Shown in pieces: positions 7,168 to 9,277 of a stretch of 9,277 bases of DNA (positions are counted from its first letter, which is position 1; every line of letters begins with the position of its first letter). The notes beneath the pieces were generated by a model. It searched no databases. It was not told the DNA's origin and saw nothing but the letters and a program-made list of their open reading frames with translations. Made by a program: the position numbers and the translations under genes. The DNA is from Gemmataceae bacterium. GTDB lineage: Bacteria > Planctomycetota > Planctomycetia > Gemmatales > Gemmataceae. The stretch spans positions 1-9,277 of the forward strand of contig SIAL01000117.1 in assembly GCA_009691815.1 (NCBI GenBank), written 5' to 3'.

Positions 7168-9126
7168 ATGCGAAAACTCACTCTGATTCTTTTTGGGCTG
7201 TTGGGGTTGGTCCAAGACGCAAATGCTTTGGATCGAATTTTATTCAACCATCCCGGGTTGGTGGTGGATTTGGGGGTGGGCCTTTGGGCATGGCCGGTGC
7301 CCGTTGATGCGGATGGCGATGGGGACCTAGACCTGATTGTTTCCTGCCCGGACAAGCCTTTCAATGGCATTTGGCTCTTTGAAAACACGACCGGCGACAC
7401 GGCGAAAAATCCGTTCCCCGTTTTCAAAGCACCCCGCAAACTGAGCCACACGGTCCATTATGTCACCCCTTCGTATGTCGATGGCGGGCTTCGGGTGTTG
7501 TCCCCTGGTTGGGAATATTTTGATTTTGTCCATTCAGGGCTTTCCCAAAAACGGCCGATTGTCCCTGCGGTTCACCCCCATAAACTCAAAAATCCAATGG
7601 TGGACCGGGGACCAAAAATTCGGCACAACCAATGGAAATATGTCGATTACGAGGGCGATGGTCGTCTGGACCTGATTTGTGCCGTGGAAGATTGGTCCGA
7701 TTATGGCTGGGACGATGGTTACGATTCCTTGGGAAAATGGATCCGGGGACCATTGCATGGTTTTGTCTACCTTTTTCGAAACCGGGGAACCACCGAAAAA
7801 CCTGATTATGAAACCGCTGTTCCACTCGCCGTCGGCAATGGCCCGTTGGATACCTTTGGTTGCCCTTCCCCCAATTTTGCCGATTTCGATGGCGATGGAG
7901 ATCTGGACCTCCTTTGTGGTGAGTTCCTCGACGGGTTCACCTATTTCGAAAACAGCGGAACCCGATCCAAACCGGTGTATTCAAAAGGAAGACGCCTAAA
8001 GGATTCCAAGGGTAAGGCATTGGTCATGGACCTTGAAATGATTGTGCCGGTGGCCATGGACTGGAACAAAGACGGGTTTCCCGATCTCATCGTGGGGGAT
8101 GAAGACGGTCGGGTGGCACTAATTCTACATTCCGGGAAATGTGGGCCCGATCGTTGCCCGATATTTCACTCGCCCCGGTATTTTCAGCAAGAGGCAAGGG
8201 AAATAAAATGCGGTGCCTTGGCGACACCCGTGGGGGTGGATTGGGATGGCGATGGTGACACGGACATTTTGTGTGGAAATACGGCGGGATATGTGGATTT
8301 CTTTGAAAATTTAAGCGGTAAGGGTGTGGAAAAGCCTAAGTTTGCGGCCCCGGTTCATGTGCAATCTGGGGGTACAGACATTCGCATTATGGCGGGGCCA
8401 AACGGGAGTATTCAGGGCCCCGCGGAGGCCAAATGGGGGTATACCACCCTTGGCGTGGCGGACTGGAATGGAGATGGCCTGCTGGATTTGGTACTCAATT
8501 CCATTTGGGGAAAAGTAGTTTGGTTTCCCAATTTGGGCACCCCCACAAAACCCAGTCTGGGAGCTATGTTGCCTATCAAGGTTCAATGGGAAGGCCCCGC
8601 CCCGGAGCTTGGCTGGGGATGGCTCAAACCGGAAAAAGGGGAATTGCTCACCCAGTGGCGAACCACCCCTTTTGTCACCGATTTCAATCGTGATGGACTT
8701 GCCGACTTGGTCATGTTGGACACAGAGGGATATTTGGCCTTTTATGAACGAACAAACCGTTCGGGAGAGCGTGCCTTACTTCCACCAAGAAGGATCTTTT
8801 GTGATGAAAAGGGAAACCCCCTTCGCTTAGCCTTGGGCACCGCGGGGAAAAGCGGGCGACGCAAATTGTGTCTGGTGGATTGGGACGGGGACGGCAATAC
8901 GGATATTCTTTTGAATGGAGAGAATGCCAACTTCCTAAGGCAGGTGGGGAAAAAAGGCGACAAGATCCTTTTCAAAGACATGGGCAAGATCGCCGATAAA
9001 AATGTCGCAAGCCACGATGTTAGTCCAACGGTTGTGGATTGGAACAATGACTCCATTCCCGACCTCCTCGCCGGCGCCGAGGATGGTCACCTTTACTATT
9101 TGAAAAATCCAAGATCTGCCCGTTGA
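7168..9126 (+). CDS. Secreted VCBS / FG-GAP repeat protein
   Basis: This 652-aa protein starts with a signal peptide (Arg2-Lys3, hydrophobic LTLILFGLLGLV, cleavage after AxA near residue 20). It then carries nine Asp-rich loops of the type DxDGDGxxDLL, beginning at residues 47, 160, 239, 298, 358, 432, 505, 571 and 624. These are the Ca-binding loops of FG-GAP/VCBS blades and are often followed by a GxxxxFxN-type strand (for example YFENSG, DFFENLSG, YYLKNP). Spacing of about 53-113 residues suggests a beta-propeller like that of integrin alpha chains, probably closed by the last loop. The last loop is degenerate (DWNNDSIPD). The matches place it outside the cytoplasm, where such proteins bind ligands, polysaccharide or surfaces; no catalytic motif is visible. 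Ten cysteines lie in the mature part, including CGPDRC at 325-330. The start lacks a clear Shine-Dalgarno box and sits just after a terminator. No C-terminal sorting signal is evident. Confidence 0.88.
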   Translation: MRKLTLILFGLLGLVQDANALDRILFNHPGLVVDLGVGLWAWPVPVDADGDGDLDLIVSCPDKPFNGIWLFENTTGDTAKNPFPVFKAPRKLSHTVHYVTPSYVDGGLRVLSPGWEYFDFVHSGLSQKRPIVPAVHPHKLKNPMVDRGPKIRHNQWKYVDYEGDGRLDLICAVEDWSDYGWDDGYDSLGKWIRGPLHGFVYLFRNRGTTEKPDYETAVPLAVGNGPLDTFGCPSPNFADFDGDGDLDLLCGEFLDGFTYFENSGTRSKPVYSKGRRLKDSKGKALVMDLEMIVPVAMDWNKDGFPDLIVGDEDGRVALILHSGKCGPDRCPIFHSPRYFQQEAREIKCGALATPVGVDWDGDGDTDILCGNTAGYVDFFENLSGKGVEKPKFAAPVHVQSGGTDIRIMAGPNGSIQGPAEAKWGYTTLGVADWNGDGLLDLVLNSIWGKVVWFPNLGTPTKPSLGAMLPIKVQWEGPAPELGWGWLKPEKGELLTQWRTTPFVTDFNRDGLADLVMLDTEGYLAFYERTNRSGERALLPPRRIFCDEKGNPLRLALGTAGKSGRRKLCLVDWDGDGNTDILLNGENANFLRQVGKKGDKILFKDMGKIADKNVASHDVSPTVVDWNNDSIPDLLAGAEDGHLYYLKNPRSAR

Positions 9127-9277
9127 ATGGGAGAAGTCCATTCCTCGTCGGATAGAGGCCTTCCCCTCTCACAGCCTAAAACTGTCCCTGTTTTCCCGCC
9201 GTCAACGCTTGTCCGTCCACCTTTTTTCCGAACCTTCAATCCGAAGGATCCCCGGTAATTCCAAACCGTCCCGCACC

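Noticed and set aside
9154..9169. Hairpin AGAGG/CCTCT after the VCBS gene as a terminator
   Set aside because: The stem is only 5 bp and no T-tract follows, so it is not distinguishable from chance.
9202..9276. Short minus-strand frame open from the right edge to a TGA, reading VRDGLELPGILRIEG and a few more residues
   Set aside because: It could be the C-terminus of a convergent gene, but 24 codons are too few to support a call and another minus-strand frame is open over a similar stretch.

Overview
The window looks like chromosome of a planctomycete or close PVC-group relative, possibly Gemmata-like. The clearest marker is a secreted protein that joins a PVC-type beta-propeller to a C-terminal single-haem CxxCH domain, an architecture known mainly from Planctomycetota and Verrucomicrobiota. 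A DUF3467 protein and a secreted VCBS/FG-GAP repeat protein fit the same background. The taxonomic call is an inference from protein families; no rRNA or other phylogenetic marker is present.

Layout from left to right. (1) At 1-1993, on the + strand, the 3' part of a DapA-family aldolase/lyase gene overlaps an MFS transporter gene by 4 bp. They form a likely two-gene catabolic unit for a small organic acid or sugar acid. (2) At about 2000-3200 there is a conspicuously A+T-rich block. It carries one minus-strand gene for a solitary nuclease resembling the HsdR N-terminal domain, convergent with the transporter. Base composition changes almost exactly at the transporter stop codon, which suggests horizontal acquisition. 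(3) At about 3116-3622 lies roughly 0.5 kb without a convincing gene. It holds a 16-bp palindrome and a possible hairpin. (4) At 3623-6568, + strand, is the 981-aa secreted PVC cytochrome. A short hairpin lies just after its stop. (5) At 6788-7102 is a small DUF3467 gene followed by a strong intrinsic terminator. (6) At 7168-9126 is a 652-aa secreted protein with nine Asp-rich Ca-binding VCBS/FG-GAP-like loops. Its ATG sits only 12 nt beyond the T-tract of that terminator. (7) The last 151 bp have no supportable gene.

How the genes may work together. The aldolase and transporter plausibly import and split one substrate. The cytochrome and the VCBS protein are both predicted to be exported and may belong to the extracytoplasmic polymer or sugar-oxidation repertoire of planctomycetes, but no substrate can be read from the sequence. 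The nuclease appears unrelated to its neighbours and is a candidate defence or mobile-element cargo gene. I see no complete restriction-modification system, CRISPR array, transposase, tRNA or rRNA. The best candidates for novelty are the orphan nuclease with its own C-terminal module and the terminator placed almost on top of the VCBS gene start.
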